Shown here: positions 1 through 8,778 of the stretch, in pieces | Layout: every line of letters begins with the position of its first letter | Numbering within the stretch: the stretch's first letter is position 1 | From: Bacillota bacterium | GTDB lineage: Bacteria > Bacillota > Clostridia > Oscillospirales > Acutalibacteraceae | Assembly (NCBI GenBank): GCA_023410445.1 | Contig: JAEYPT010000008.1 | Span: 124,001 to 188,000, forward strand | Length of the DNA: 64,000 bases | Direction of reading: 5' to 3' | Program-made: the position numbers and the translations under genes | The notes under the pieces: generated by a model | Database searches by the model: none | The model's input: the letters and a program-made list of their open reading frames with translations, nothing else | What the model was told of the DNA's origin: nothing

Positions 1-741
1 GTCCGCCATGCTGTAAAGCCCCTGCGGTTTTCCCGCAAGAAACAAAGCCGCTTTCAAGGCTCCAAGCGCAAATATTTCACGAGACTCCGCCGAATGGCTC
101 AGCGTGATCACTTCGTGGGGACCCGCAAAAATGACTTCGTGCTCGCCTACGATGGTTCCTCCCCGAACGGAATGAATGCCAATTTCGTCCGAAGTCCGTT
201 TTCGGCGCTGAGAGTGGCGGTCGTAGACATAGTGCATTTCTTCGGCGGACTGTGCATTCAGACTGTCGGCAATCATCAAAGCTGTCCCGCTGGGGGCGTC
301 AAGCTTCTGATTATGGTGTTTTTCAATGATTTCTATATCGAAATCCGCTCCTAGAACCTGCATGGCTTTTTTCGAAAGCTCAATCAGAAGATTGATGCCA
401 AGCGACATGTTGCCGGAATAAAAGACCGGAATTTTCTTTGCAGCATTCCGGACCATCTCCACTTGCTTTTCATCATAGCCGGTGGTGCATAGTACAAGAG
501 ACACCCCGGTTTTTTCGCCGAAAGAAAGCAAATTAGAAAGCTGGGAAGGATGTGAAAAATCAACCAAAACATCGGCGTGGGTATCAATCGATCCCACTTC
601 CTGATAAATCGGGTAGGGGAGACCCTCACGTCCGAATTTGTCGACCCCAGCCACAATGGAGCAGTCTTGGTGCGTTTGGGCACATGCGGTGAAAACGCCG
701 CCCATTCTGCCGCTGCATCCGCTTAAAATAATCTCCGTCAA
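1..741 (-). CDS. dapB: 4-hydroxy-tetrahydrodipicolinate reductase, 3' end missing
   Basis: Reduces the DapA product with NAD(P)H in the diaminopimelate/lysine pathway. The reading frame stays open to the left edge, so only about 247 N-terminal residues are visible. They include the N-terminal glycine-rich nucleotide-binding segment SGCSGRMGG and the family signature IIEKHHNQKLDAPSGTA with its catalytic His-His and Lys. The start is a TTG at 741-739; the in-frame ATG just upstream is closed by a stop, and AGGATAGG lies about 8 bases before the TTG. It follows dapA by 43 bases, so it is the third gene of the lysine-riboswitch operon. Confidence 0.93.
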   Translation of the reverse strand, partial: MTEIILSGCSGRMGGVFTACAQTHQDCSIVAGVDKFGREGLPYPIYQEVGSIDTHADVLVDFSHPSQLSNLLSFGEKTGVSLVLCTTGYDEKQVEMVRNAAKKIPVFYSGNMSLGINLLIELSKKAMQVLGADFDIEIIEKHHNQKLDAPSGTALMIADSLNAQSAEEMHYVYDRHSQRRKRTSDEIGIHSVRGGTIVGEHEVIFAGPHEVITLSHSAESREIFALGALKAALFLAGKPQGLYSMAD

Positions 742-784
742 TTTAACATCCTATCCTTTTCACAGGCTTAACCTGTGTATCCGT

Positions 785-1687
785 TTAAAATTTTACCGCG
801 TTGATCAGCCCGTATTTCTCCATCACGTTATATAGTTTCTTCGCATTCTCTTCGCTGAGGGAAGTGAGAGGCATGCGGCATTCTCCACAGTCAAGTCCCA
901 ACAGCTTAACAGCCGTCTTCACCGGCATCGGATTTACGTCGATAAAGAGCGTATCCATCAGCTCCAGATATTTCAGAAACGCTGTGCGGCTTGCTTCAAA
1001 ATCACCCTTAAAATAATCCGTACAGAGCTGATTCATTTCCTTCGGAAGAATATTCGCTGTGGTGGAAATCACGCCCTTGCCGCCGAGTGAAAGCATCGGA
1101 AGGGTCTGGCTGTCCTCACCGGAATAAACAGCAAGATCGTCTCCGCAGAGAGAAATTGTTTTTGCAATGGCGGAAATATCGCCGTTCGCCTCTTTTGTAC
1201 CGACGATATTTGGGTGTTTGGCAAGTTCCCGGTAAGTCTCCGGAAGAATGTTGCACCCTGTCCGAGACGGGATATTGTACAGGATAATCGGAATATCAAC
1301 CCGATCGGCAACAAAATTGAAATGCCGTACAAAGCCGGCCTGTGAGGATTTGTTGTAATACGGAGTAATCATCAGCAGAGCATCGGCTCCCAGCCCCTGC
1401 AGCGCGCGAGAAAGCTCCACCGCGTAACGGGTGTCATTGCTGCCCGAGCTTGCGATTACCGGAACTCTTCCGTTAACCTTCCGGACAATGAAGTCAATCG
1501 TTTCACAGTGTTCCTCATGGCTCAGTACAGGGGATTCACCCGTTGTCGCGCAGGCAACGATCGCAGCGGAACCGCCTTTGATCTGAAATTCGATCAGCTT
1601 ACCCAAAGCGTCAAAATTAATGGAACCATTCGGATTCATCGGCGTAATTAAAGCGACCGCCGATCCCTGAAACACAACCTTCTTCAT
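785..1687 (-). CDS. dapA: 4-hydroxy-tetrahydrodipicolinate synthase
   Basis: Condenses pyruvate with aspartate semialdehyde, the committed step to diaminopimelate and lysine. The 300-residue length is normal for the family. Visible motifs are the N-terminal ALITPM strand, GTTGES-like substrate loop (here ATTGES), the ITPYYNK stretch with the proton-relay tyrosine, and the Schiff-base lysine in VGTKEANGD. It sits between asd and dapB on the same strand with a 37-base gap from asd, so it is presumably co-transcribed and under the lysine riboswitch upstream of asd. Confidence 0.97.
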   Translation of the reverse strand: MKKVVFQGSAVALITPMNPNGSINFDALGKLIEFQIKGGSAAIVACATTGESPVLSHEEHCETIDFIVRKVNGRVPVIASSGSNDTRYAVELSRALQGLGADALLMITPYYNKSSQAGFVRHFNFVADRVDIPIILYNIPSRTGCNILPETYRELAKHPNIVGTKEANGDISAIAKTISLCGDDLAVYSGEDSQTLPMLSLGGKGVISTTANILPKEMNQLCTDYFKGDFEASRTAFLKYLELMDTLFIDVNPMPVKTAVKLLGLDCGECRMPLTSLSEENAKKLYNVMEKYGLINAVKF

Positions 1688-1724
1688 GAATTGTTTCCTC
1701 CCAAACTACAGATGTCTGTCCGTA

Positions 1725-2804
1725 TTAATCCATGTAGCCTTTTGCACAGAGATATTCTGCCATCAGCACGCCGCCGCCTGCGGCTCCCCGAAGCGTATTG
1801 TGCGAGAGGCAAACGAATTTCCAGTCATACTGGCTGTCCGGGCGCAGGCGCCCGATGGAAATCGCCATGCCGTTTTCAAGATTCCGGTCCAGTTTCGTCT
1901 GCGGCCGGCTTTCATCGCGGAAATAATAGAGAAACTGCTTCGGCGCGCTGGGAAGATTCAGCTTTTGAGGTTCCCCACTATAGTTTTCCCACCGGTGAAT
2001 GATTTCTTCCAACTCGATTTTTTTCTCCGTCGAAAAGAATACAGCCGCCATATGGCCATCCGAAACCGGAACGCGCAGGCACTGCGTCGTGATGTTCGGC
2101 GCCGCAGCGTTGACAATCTGGCCGTCTTCCATATGGCCCCAGATCTTCATTGGTTCGTTCTCGGACTTTCCTTCTTCTCCGCCGATAAACGGAATCACAT
2201 TGTCAATCATTTCGGGCCATGTCTCAAAGTTTTTGCCGGCACCGGAAATTGCCTGATAGGTGCAGGCAAGAACCTTTGTGACATTCAGATCCAGAAGGGG
2301 CGTAATAGCGGGGACATAGGCCTGAATGGAACAGTTCGGCTTCACGGCGATGAAGCCACGTTTTGTTCCGAGACGTTTCTTCTGGGCTGCTATGGCCTGC
2401 ACATGGTCCGCATTGATTTCGGGAATGAGCATCGGCACATCCGCAAGACCGCGGTTTGCGCTGTTGTTGGAGACCACCGGGCATTCCGCCTTCGCGTACT
2501 TCTCCTCCAGTTCACGGGTTTTCTGCTTATCCATGTTGACCGCGCAAAAAACAAAATCGACCAGAGAAGTTATTTTTTCAACGTCCTTTTCGGCGTCGAG
2601 AATGATCATGTCGGCCATGCTCTCTGGCATGGGAGTGGTCATCATCCAGCGTTTTCCGGTCGCCCCCCGATAGGTTTTGCCGGCGGACCTTTCGCTCGCC
2701 GCCAGCGCGGTTACCGTAAACCATGGGTGATTTTCCAGCAGAGAAGCAAATCTCTGCCCGACCATTCCAGTTGCCCCGATGATACCTACACGATACTTTT
2801 TCAT
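1725..2804 (-). CDS. asd: aspartate-semialdehyde dehydrogenase (archaeal/fungal-type)
   Basis: Reduces aspartyl phosphate to aspartate semialdehyde, the branch point for lysine, threonine and methionine. The 359-residue protein begins with a Rossmann GATGMVGQ loop (residues 10-17) and carries the catalytic cysteine at residue 158 in KPNCSIQ. The length and the KPNCSIQ context match the archaeal/fungal-type subgroup rather than the short enterobacterial form. It is the first gene of asd-dapA-dapB; a lysine riboswitch with its own terminator lies between promoter and start codon. Confidence 0.96.
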   Translation of the reverse strand: MKKYRVGIIGATGMVGQRFASLLENHPWFTVTALAASERSAGKTYRGATGKRWMMTTPMPESMADMIILDAEKDVEKITSLVDFVFCAVNMDKQKTRELEEKYAKAECPVVSNNSANRGLADVPMLIPEINADHVQAIAAQKKRLGTKRGFIAVKPNCSIQAYVPAITPLLDLNVTKVLACTYQAISGAGKNFETWPEMIDNVIPFIGGEEGKSENEPMKIWGHMEDGQIVNAAAPNITTQCLRVPVSDGHMAAVFFSTEKKIELEEIIHRWENYSGEPQKLNLPSAPKQFLYYFRDESRPQTKLDRNLENGMAISIGRLRPDSQYDWKFVCLSHNTLRGAAGGGVLMAEYLCAKGYMD

Positions 2805-2861
2805 CTGTGACTTCCTCCAGTCTCATTATATGACGCAAGTGAAAAGATATATCCGCGTAAT

Positions 2862-2885
2862 AAAAAAGCCGGTTTAAAAACCGGT
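2862..2885 (-). terminator. Rho-independent terminator of the lysine leader
   Basis: On the minus strand a short hairpin (ACCGG paired with CCGGT around a TTTTTAAA loop) is followed by six T residues. It lies between the riboswitch and asd, 58 bases before the start codon, the expected place for a ligand-controlled terminator. Confidence 0.85.
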
Positions 2886-2949
2886 CATCCAAGAAATATG
2901 AAAGAAAATTATGGCGCTTGAAACTGCATAGAACAATTCCTAATACGCC

Positions 2950-3112
2950 GATAGCTCTCCATCAAAAATCTTGATGACAGTCACAGTTCTGTTAAAACTG
3001 CAACCAGGAAATTCCCAACCAGGAAAATCTCCTTCGGCGGATTTTCCTTTCGCGTATGGTCATCGGCTTAGGCAGCCTCGCACACGTTACTGTTAAAATC
3101 CGCGCCTCTATC
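2950..3112 (-). promoter_or_regulatory. lysine riboswitch (L-box)
   Basis: Read on the minus strand, the leader opens with GATAGAGGCGCGGA and closes with GGAGAGCTATC; GATAG and CTATC form the closing helix. Between them are conserved L-box elements such as AACAGTAACGTG, GCCGATGACCATACGC, CCGCCGAAGG, CCTGGTTG and GAACTGTGACTGTCATC. Lysine binding in this family favours the downstream terminator, so asd-dapA-dapB should be shut off when lysine is plentiful. The gene content it precedes agrees with the call. Confidence 0.95.
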
Positions 3113-3133
3113 CCGTAGATAAATCTTTAAAAT

Positions 3134-3163
3134 ATAATAGCATGTGTTGCTATTAGTTGTCAA
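3134..3163 (-). promoter_or_regulatory. sigma-A promoter of the asd-dapA-dapB operon
   Basis: On the minus strand TTGACA (3158-3163) and TATTAT (3134-3139) are separated by 18 bases, placing transcription start just upstream of the riboswitch. Confidence 0.75.
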
Positions 3164-3218
3164 TTTATTTATAATAGACATTTGAAAAGAAATCTTGGCT
3201 ATAGGAGACTTATTTAGG

Positions 3219-4265
3219 ATGGAAATTGATCTGCATAATCTGAAAACACATGATTTTTACTATGATCTGCCGAAAGAGCTGATCGCCCAGACTCCGATTG
3301 AACCGCGTGACGCCTCCCGGCTGCTGACCCTCAGCAAGACGACGGGAGCGATCGAGCACAAACATTTCTATGATATTATCGACCTTCTGGAGCCGGGGGA
3401 CTGTCTGGTGCTGAACGATTCCCGCGTGCTGCCGGCAAGGCTTTATGGAACGAAGGAAGACACCGGGGCAAAGGTGGAATTTCTTCTGCTGAACCACAAG
3501 GAAGAGAACGTGTGGGAGGTTCTTACCGGCCCGGGCCGCCGGGCGAAACCGGGCTCTTGCTTCACGTTCGGGGGTGGGATTCTTCGGGCCGAGGTGCTGG
3601 AAGTATTAGAGGACGGAAACCGCCTCGCCCGTTTTACCTGCGACGGGAATTTCTATGAGATTCTGGATAAAATAGGGATGATGCCGCTTCCGCATTATAT
3701 CAAGAGCGATCTGGAGGATAACGAGCGCTATCAGACGGTTTATTCCAAAGAAGTTGGATCTGCCGCTGCTCCAACGGCAGGCCTTCACTTTACGAAGGAA
3801 CTGCTGCAGAAAGTTCAGGATAAGGGCGTCCGTCTGGCGTTTGTGACGCTGCACGTCGGCCTCGGTACGTTCCGCCCTGTAACGGCGGAAAAAATCACCG
3901 ACCATAAAATGCATTCGGAACACTATTATCTTCCCCAAAAAGCTGCGGACATTATCAACGAAACAAAAAAGGCCGGCAAGCGTGTCATTGCGGTGGGAAC
4001 CACAAGCTGTCGAACACTTGAGGCGGTGGGGTCGAAGGAAGGCTGTATCCGGGAAAGCGACGGCTGGACGGATATCTTCATTTATCCCGGCTATCAATTT
4101 AAAGTGCTGGACGGATTGATTACGAACTTCCACCTACCGGAAAGCACACTGATTATGCTGGTTTCCTCGCTGGCCGGATACGATCATATTATGAATGCAT
4201 ACCGTGTTGCGGTACAGGAAAAATATCGTTTTTTCAGCTTCGGCGACGCTATGTTTATCTATTAA
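3219..4265 (+). CDS. queA: tRNA preQ1(34) S-adenosylmethionine ribosyltransferase-isomerase
   Basis: Transfers and isomerises the ribosyl part of SAM onto preQ1 in tRNA to give epoxyqueuosine, after Tgt has inserted preQ1. The 348-residue protein has the family N-terminus [14 protein letters not shown], the central [10 protein letters not shown] motif and the C-terminal [11 protein letters not shown] longer frame begins at a TTG at 3195, but the ATG at 3219 is preceded by AGGAGA at about 9 bases and gives the usual N-terminus. It is 17 bases ahead of tgt, so the two queuosine genes form an operon. Confidence 0.97.
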   Translation: MEIDLHNLKTHDFYYDLPKELIAQTPIEPRDASRLLTLSKTTGAIEHKHFYDIIDLLEPGDCLVLNDSRVLPARLYGTKEDTGAKVEFLLLNHKEENVWEVLTGPGRRAKPGSCFTFGGGILRAEVLEVLEDGNRLARFTCDGNFYEILDKIGMMPLPHYIKSDLEDNERYQTVYSKEVGSAAAPTAGLHFTKELLQKVQDKGVRLAFVTLHVGLGTFRPVTAEKITDHKMHSEHYYLPQKAADIINETKKAGKRVIAVGTTSCRTLEAVGSKEGCIRESDGWTDIFIYPGYQFKVLDGLITNFHLPESTLIMLVSSLAGYDHIMNAYRVAVQEKYRFFSFGDAMFIY

Positions 4266-4282
4266 ATTAAGGACGGAATCGG

Positions 4283-5413
4283 ATGTTTCAACTAAAATAC
4301 ACCTCTGGGGCAGCCAGGCGCGGCGAACTCGTAACCCCGCACGGAACGGTACAAACCCCCGCGTTTATGAACGTAGCGACCTGCGGGGCCATTAAGGGCG
4401 CGGTTTCCGCGCTTGACCTAAAGGACCTGAAATGCCAGGTCCAGCTCTGCAACACGTATCACCTCCATCTGAGACCCGGCGACGAAACCGTGAAAAAGCT
4501 GGGTGGGCTGCATGAATTTACGCGCTGGGACGGCCCGATTCTTACGGACAGCGGCGGATTTCAGGTATTTTCGCTTGCCAAACTGCGAAACATAAGGGAA
4601 GAAGGCGTCACGTTTGCCTCCCACATAGACGGCCATAAAATCTTCATGGGGCCGGAGGAGAGCATGCGGATTCAGGCAAATCTAGGTTCCACGATCGCGA
4701 TGGCATTCGACGAATGCGTGAGCAATCCGGCGGAATATGATTACGCACGCGGGTCGTGCGAACGCACCATCCGGTGGCTACGGCGATCCAAAGCCGCTCT
4801 GGATGCCATGAAGGCCGAACCGGACGCCGTAAATCCGAAGCAAATGCTGTTCGGCATCAATCAGGGCAGCACCTATGAGGACCTCCGAATTGACTGTATG
4901 CGCCGGATTCGTGAACTGGACCTGGACGGCTTTGCGATCGGCGGTCTGGCGGTGGGGGAAAGCGCCGAAGTCATGTACCGCATCATCGAGGCAGTGGAAC
5001 CGGAAATGCCGAAGGATAAGCCGCGGTATTTAATGGGCGTTGGAACGCCGGAAAATATTCTTGAAGCAGTTCGGAGAGGTGTTGACATGTTCGACTGCGT
5101 GCTTCCAACCCGGAATGCACGCCACGGGCATGTGTTTACCTCGGAAGGCCGGCGCAACCTGTTTAATGCAAAATATGAGCTCGATACTCTCCCGCTTGAC
5201 CCCGATTGCTCCTGCCCCGTATGCCGTAACTTCACCCGTGCCTACATTCACCATCTGTTTAAAAGCGGCGAAATGCTCGCCATGCGTCTCTGTGTCATGC
5301 ACAATATTTACTTTTACAACTCCCTCTTTGAAAAAATTCGTGAGGCGTTGGACGAGGGGCGATTTGAGGAATTCGCTCGGGAAAACATTGGGAAAATGAA
5401 CGCAAGGATTTAA
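4283..5413 (+). CDS. tgt: queuine/preQ1 tRNA-guanine transglycosylase
   Basis: Exchanges guanine 34 of GUN-anticodon tRNAs for preQ1. The 376-residue protein shows the DSGGFQVFSL segment with a catalytic-site aspartate at residue 89, the substrate-pocket stretch AIGGLAVGES, and a C-terminal zinc site formed by DCSCPVC plus a downstream histidine in RAYIHHLF. Length and motif order are standard for the bacterial enzyme. It is downstream of queA and just upstream of yajC, the usual clostridial order. Confidence 0.97.
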   Translation: MFQLKYTSGAARRGELVTPHGTVQTPAFMNVATCGAIKGAVSALDLKDLKCQVQLCNTYHLHLRPGDETVKKLGGLHEFTRWDGPILTDSGGFQVFSLAKLRNIREEGVTFASHIDGHKIFMGPEESMRIQANLGSTIAMAFDECVSNPAEYDYARGSCERTIRWLRRSKAALDAMKAEPDAVNPKQMLFGINQGSTYEDLRIDCMRRIRELDLDGFAIGGLAVGESAEVMYRIIEAVEPEMPKDKPRYLMGVGTPENILEAVRRGVDMFDCVLPTRNARHGHVFTSEGRRNLFNAKYELDTLPLDPDCSCPVCRNFTRAYIHHLFKSGEMLAMRLCVMHNIYFYNSLFEKIREALDEGRFEEFARENIGKMNARI

Positions 5414-5420
5414 TAAAACC

Positions 5421-5449
5421 TTGCATGCCGAGAGGATAGCTGTTATAAT
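5421..5449 (+). promoter_or_regulatory. sigma-A promoter ahead of yajC
   Basis: TTGCAT (5421-5426) and TATAAT (5444-5449) are 17 bases apart, and the -10 is preceded by TG in the extended position. It lies just after the tgt stop codon. Confidence 0.75.
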
Positions 5450-5480
5450 CATTACATCATTATGGAGGTGTTGTTCATTC

Positions 5481-5807
5481 ATGAATAATTTTCTTTTAGC
5501 TAGTTCTTCTTCCTCAGGGCAAAGCCTTTGGTTGACAGTTTTGTATATGGTGGTTGTCATCGGAATTTTCTATTTTCTTTTGATGCGTCCGCAGCAGAAG
5601 AAAAAGAAAAAAGAGGAGCAAATGCGCAGCAGCGTTCAGATCGGTGATGAAATCGTAACCATCGGTGGAATTGCCGGCCGCGTAGTCGGTCTTAAGGAAG
5701 ATGAAGAAAGTCTTATCCTTGAAACCGGAACAGACCGTTCCAAGCTGAAAATTAAAAAATGGGCTGTCGGCAGCGTCATTACCATCCATGAGGATGAGGA
5801 AAAATAA
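5481..5807 (+). CDS. yajC: preprotein translocase accessory subunit YajC
   Basis: Small single-span protein associated with SecDF of the Sec translocase. The 108-residue product has an N-terminal membrane helix (about residues 14-34), the RPQQKKKKK basic turn on the cytoplasmic side, and the conserved soluble segment QIGDEIVTIGGIAGRVVGL. The upstream in-frame start at 5421 is rejected because GGAGGT lies 11 bases before the ATG at 5481 and because the promoter overlaps the longer form. The position after tgt is typical; secDF is not in the window. Confidence 0.95.
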   Translation: MNNFLLASSSSSGQSLWLTVLYMVVVIGIFYFLLMRPQQKKKKKEEQMRSSVQIGDEIVTIGGIAGRVVGLKEDEESLILETGTDRSKLKIKKWAVGSVITIHEDEEK

Positions 5808-5880
5808 TAGTCGGTGGAATAACCCTCTCCTGACTTGAATACTATAGTAGCGCAGTCAGGATTTAGAGGGGGCGGTCGCT

Positions 5881-6306
5881 GTGAACCATTCAAAAGCAAT
5901 CGGCGGTTCGGGCTTTTCCGGCAGGAGACCTGTGATACAGGCTATGCGCGCGGTAGTGTTCGGCACGGTAGGCGGAGCTGCGATTTGTGCCGTCCTGCTT
6001 GGTGTATTTTCGTTGGCTTTTGTTTCTTCGGAAAACATTCCGCAGGCTTTTCTTTCTCCTTTTATCATCGGAGTTTCGGTTCTTAGTTCTTTTTTTTCCG
6101 GTTTTGTGGCTGCGAAAATTTCACGGAAGCGCGGGCTGGCCTACGGTGCCATTTCCGCATTTCTGCTGTTTCTGCTGTTTTTGATCTGCGGGCTTACCGC
6201 GGCAAACGAAGCAATTTCGCCGTCCTCTGTAACCAAAATGATTTCGATGGTAATCGCCGGTTCTCTCGGCGGTCTGCTTGCGGTAAACAAAAGCAGAAAA
6301 AAATAA
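5881..6306 (+). CDS. TIGR04086-type small membrane protein
   Basis: A 141-residue integral membrane protein with four predicted hydrophobic helices (roughly residues 22-46, 55-78, 84-107, 115-132) and a basic C-terminus. Its sequence and its place between yajC and the SCIFF peptide match the clostridial TIGR04086 family, which is of unknown function and regularly accompanies scfA/scfB. The start is a GTG with AGAGGGGG upstream. A role linked to SCIFF is inferred only from neighbourhood. Confidence 0.8.
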   Translation: MNHSKAIGGSGFSGRRPVIQAMRAVVFGTVGGAAICAVLLGVFSLAFVSSENIPQAFLSPFIIGVSVLSSFFSGFVAAKISRKRGLAYGAISAFLLFLLFLICGLTAANEAISPSSVTKMISMVIAGSLGGLLAVNKSRKK

Positions 6307-6308
6307 TT

Positions 6309-6337
6309 TTGACTATTTCTCCCATTATTGTTATAAT
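6309..6337 (+). promoter_or_regulatory. sigma-A promoter of scfA
   Basis: TTGACT (6309-6314) and a perfect TATAAT (6332-6337) are 17 bases apart, about 40 bases before the scfA start. This gives the peptide gene its own strong promoter. Confidence 0.8.
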
Positions 6338-6375
6338 ACTGTTGCAACTATTTTATTGAAACGGAGGCGCTCAAG

Positions 6376-6522
6376 GTGAAACAGATCAAAACATTGAATC
6401 AGGCAAATCTGAAGGAAAGCGCTGCAAAAGGCGGCTGCGGCGAATGCCAGGCTTCCTGCCAGTCGGCTTGCAAAACTTCCTGCACGGTTTCCAATCAGAA
6501 ATGTGAAAACGCCGATCGGTAA
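6376..6522 (+). CDS. scfA: SCIFF ribosomally made precursor peptide
   Basis: A 48-residue peptide starting at GTG 6376 with GGAGGC 7 bases upstream. The leader half is lysine/asparagine rich (MKQIKTLNQANLKE) and the C-terminal half holds six cysteines at residues 21, 24, 28, 32, 36 and 43, the SCIFF hallmark (six cysteines in forty-five residues). In the family the adjacent radical SAM enzyme joins a cysteine sulfur to a nearby residue to form a thioether (ranthipeptide). It is separated from its maturase scfB by a hairpin. The biological role of SCIFF is not established. Confidence 0.95.
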   Translation: MKQIKTLNQANLKESAAKGGCGECQASCQSACKTSCTVSNQKCENADR

Positions 6523-6547
6523 GTTTTCAAAAACATATTTTTTTACT

Positions 6548-6570
6548 AAGGGACAGATGAACTGTCCCTT
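6548..6570 (+). terminator. hairpin between scfA and scfB (partial terminator or mRNA stabiliser)
   Basis: A perfect 9-bp stem (6548-6556 with 6562-6570) closes a 5-base loop. The T content after it is modest, so it may attenuate transcription and keep scfB below scfA, or protect the scfA message, rather than end transcription fully. Confidence 0.55.
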
Positions 6571-6597
6571 AAATTTTGTGCGGATGGAGAAAAACAT

Positions 6598-7965
6598 ATG
6601 ATTCACGGTTATACCCTGAACGGCTATCACATCGTTATGGATACGAACAGCGGCGCGGTGCACGTCTTTGACGATGCTCCCTTTGCCATGCTGGATTATC
6701 TGAAGGACTGCGTTCCGGAGAAACCACCGCAGGAAATGATGGAAGCCTTGGAACGGCGTTTCGATGAAAACACCCTCCGTGAAGCTTATGATGAACTCAA
6801 AACCCTGTATCAGGAAGGACAGCTTTTTGCTTCCGACGAGTACGAGAAATTTGCCACTGTGCTAAAAAGTGCCCCTATTAAGTCTATGTGCCTGAATATC
6901 GCGCACGACTGTAATCTTCGCTGTGCGTACTGTTTTGCTGCACAGGGCGATTTCGGCGGGGAGCGGATGCTGATGCCGTTTGAGGTGGCAAAAAAGGCAA
7001 TCGACTTTTTGATTGAGAAATCGGCCGGAAGGCGCAACCTGGAAGTGGACTTTTTTGGCGGTGAGCCGCTGATGAACTTTGATGTTGTAAAGCAGACGGT
7101 AGAATATGCCCGCAGTCTTGAAAAAGAGCACGGAAAGGCTTTCCGCTTTACAATCACGACAAACGGTCTTCTTCTGGATGACGACAAAATTGATTATATC
7201 AACCGGGAAATGTCAAACTGCATTCTTTCGTTTGACGGCCGGAAAAGTGTTCACGACCGGCTTCGGCTCCGTGTGGGCGGCACCGGATGCTACGACCGCG
7301 TTCTGCCGCTATTCCAGAAGCTGGTTGCCCAGCGCAGCAGTGATAAAGACTACTATGTGCGCGGAACCTATACCAAATATAATCTCGATTTTGTAAATGA
7401 TATCAAGCATATGCTGGACCTCGGCTTCCAGGAGATTTCCGTTGAGCCGGTTGTTTCGGAAGAACGCTTGGATTACTCTGTAAAGGAAGATGACTTGTCG
7501 GCTATTTTCAGCGAGTATGAGAAGCTTGCTGATTTTGTAATTGAGCAGACAAAAGCGGGGAAGCCGTTTGATTTCTTCCATTTCATGATTGATCTCAATC
7601 AGGGGCCCTGCGCGATTAAGCGCCTGCGGGGATGCAGCTGCGGAAACGAATATGTGGCAGTCACCCCGAGCGGAGACATTTATCCCTGCCACCAGTTTGT
7701 CGGGCAGGAAGAGTGGAAAATGGGCAATGTGCTTGACGGCACTCTGAATCTGGAAATGAAAAATCAGTTTGCCGTAACCAACGTCTATTCCAAGCCGGAA
7801 TGCAAAGAATGCTGGGCAAAATTTTACTGCAGCGGCGGATGCAATGCGAACAATCAGCAGTATGAAGGCAGCATGACCGTTCCGCACAAGATTTCCTGCG
7901 CTTTGGAAAAGAAACGGTTGGAATGTGCCGTTATGATAAAAGCGGCTTTGTCGGAAGAAGCATAA
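6598..7965 (+). CDS. scfB: SCIFF radical SAM maturase
   Basis: Installs the thioether link in the ScfA peptide. The 455-residue protein has an N-terminal region suited to leader-peptide recognition (about residues 1-90), a radical SAM CxxxCxxC cluster site at C105, C109 and C112 in CNLRCAYC, the FFGGEPLMNF SAM-binding turn, and a cysteine-rich C-terminal SPASM domain (from CAIKRLRGCSCG through CKECWAKFYCSGGC) for auxiliary Fe-S clusters. The length is normal for the family. It sits 75 bases after scfA with its own ribosome site. Confidence 0.96.
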   Translation: MIHGYTLNGYHIVMDTNSGAVHVFDDAPFAMLDYLKDCVPEKPPQEMMEALERRFDENTLREAYDELKTLYQEGQLFASDEYEKFATVLKSAPIKSMCLNIAHDCNLRCAYCFAAQGDFGGERMLMPFEVAKKAIDFLIEKSAGRRNLEVDFFGGEPLMNFDVVKQTVEYARSLEKEHGKAFRFTITTNGLLLDDDKIDYINREMSNCILSFDGRKSVHDRLRLRVGGTGCYDRVLPLFQKLVAQRSSDKDYYVRGTYTKYNLDFVNDIKHMLDLGFQEISVEPVVSEERLDYSVKEDDLSAIFSEYEKLADFVIEQTKAGKPFDFFHFMIDLNQGPCAIKRLRGCSCGNEYVAVTPSGDIYPCHQFVGQEEWKMGNVLDGTLNLEMKNQFAVTNVYSKPECKECWAKFYCSGGCNANNQQYEGSMTVPHKISCALEKKRLECAVMIKAALSEEA

Positions 7966-8040
7966 TAGCCTATAAAAATTTGAGCGGATAATTTTCCAGA
8001 TTTGCCAATTGAACTGCTGAATAAAAAGGATTAGTATAGA

Positions 8041-8072
8041 GATACATTTTTGGGCCCTGTCCCTCATACATT
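8041..8072 (+). promoter_or_regulatory. candidate sigma-E promoter of spoIIM
   Basis: CATACATT at 8065-8072 matches the sigma-E -10 pattern CATACANT. An ATACATT element at 8042-8048 is a possible -35, though the 16-base gap is slightly long. spoIIM is a sigma-E gene in Bacillus subtilis, which supports the reading; the match itself is the only direct evidence. Confidence 0.4.
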
Positions 8073-8104
8073 TTGTCAGAAGGATGATCCTGCGGAAGGA
8101 ATGA

Positions 8105-8755
8105 ATGAGAATGACAGTGGTTGCAAAACGATTTAAAACCGCCCGGAGCCGGGCCATTTTGTTGGACCTGCTTGACGCCGTTCGGGAAAATTGGGAGCTG
8201 GTGCTGCTTGCCCTGTTCCTGCTGGCAGGGATGGTGTGCGGGGCTTTTTATGCCCGCAATGCCGGCATGGACGCGATCGGCCGCCTGGACTTTCTTTTTT
8301 CGGGAAATTTTAAAGCCAGAATCTCAGAGCCGGTCCTGTTGACCTTTACGGCCTCCTTTGCATCTTCTTTTCTGTTTCTTTTTGCCTGTTTTTTATGCGG
8401 GCTTTCCATGTGGGGGGCTTTTTTTATTCCGCTGATCCTGATTTTTCGCGGCTTTGGTCTTGGATTAACCTCGGGCTATCTTTATTCCGCTTATGGAATC
8501 AAAGGAATTTTGTTTAATTTCTCCATTATTTTGCCGGGCGCCTTTTTCTGCTGTCTTGCTCTTTTGCTTGCGGCACGGGAAGGCATCCGGCTTTCGCACC
8601 GGTTGTCAGCTGTTTCCTGCAGCTCCGAATCCGTCGATAAAGCGCAGATGAAGCTTTATGTTTTGCGTTTTGGGGAAATTCTTGCCCTTGCCTTTTTTGC
8701 CTCGCTGATTGATCTGCTGCTTTCCGTCAGCTTCGGCGGCTTGTTTTCGTTTTAA
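8105..8755 (+). CDS. spoIIM: stage II sporulation protein M
   Basis: Membrane part of the engulfment (DMP) machinery that, with SpoIID and SpoIIP, remodels septal peptidoglycan during sporulation. The 216 residues fit the family length. Five hydrophobic segments are visible (about residues 30-50, 75-97, 98-120, 135-158, 190-212), with the conserved-looking segment LIFRGFGLGLTSGYL in the middle. The start at 8105 has GGAAGGAA 4-5 bases upstream; an ATG at 8111 is an alternative. It is followed by xerD 23 bases later, as in B. subtilis. Confidence 0.85.
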   Translation: MRMTVVAKRFKTARSRAILLDLLDAVRENWELVLLALFLLAGMVCGAFYARNAGMDAIGRLDFLFSGNFKARISEPVLLTFTASFASSFLFLFACFLCGLSMWGAFFIPLILIFRGFGLGLTSGYLYSAYGIKGILFNFSIILPGAFFCCLALLLAAREGIRLSHRLSAVSCSSESVDKAQMKLYVLRFGEILALAFFASLIDLLLSVSFGGLFSF

Positions 8756-8778
8756 AAACTCAAAGGGGAACGTTCAAC

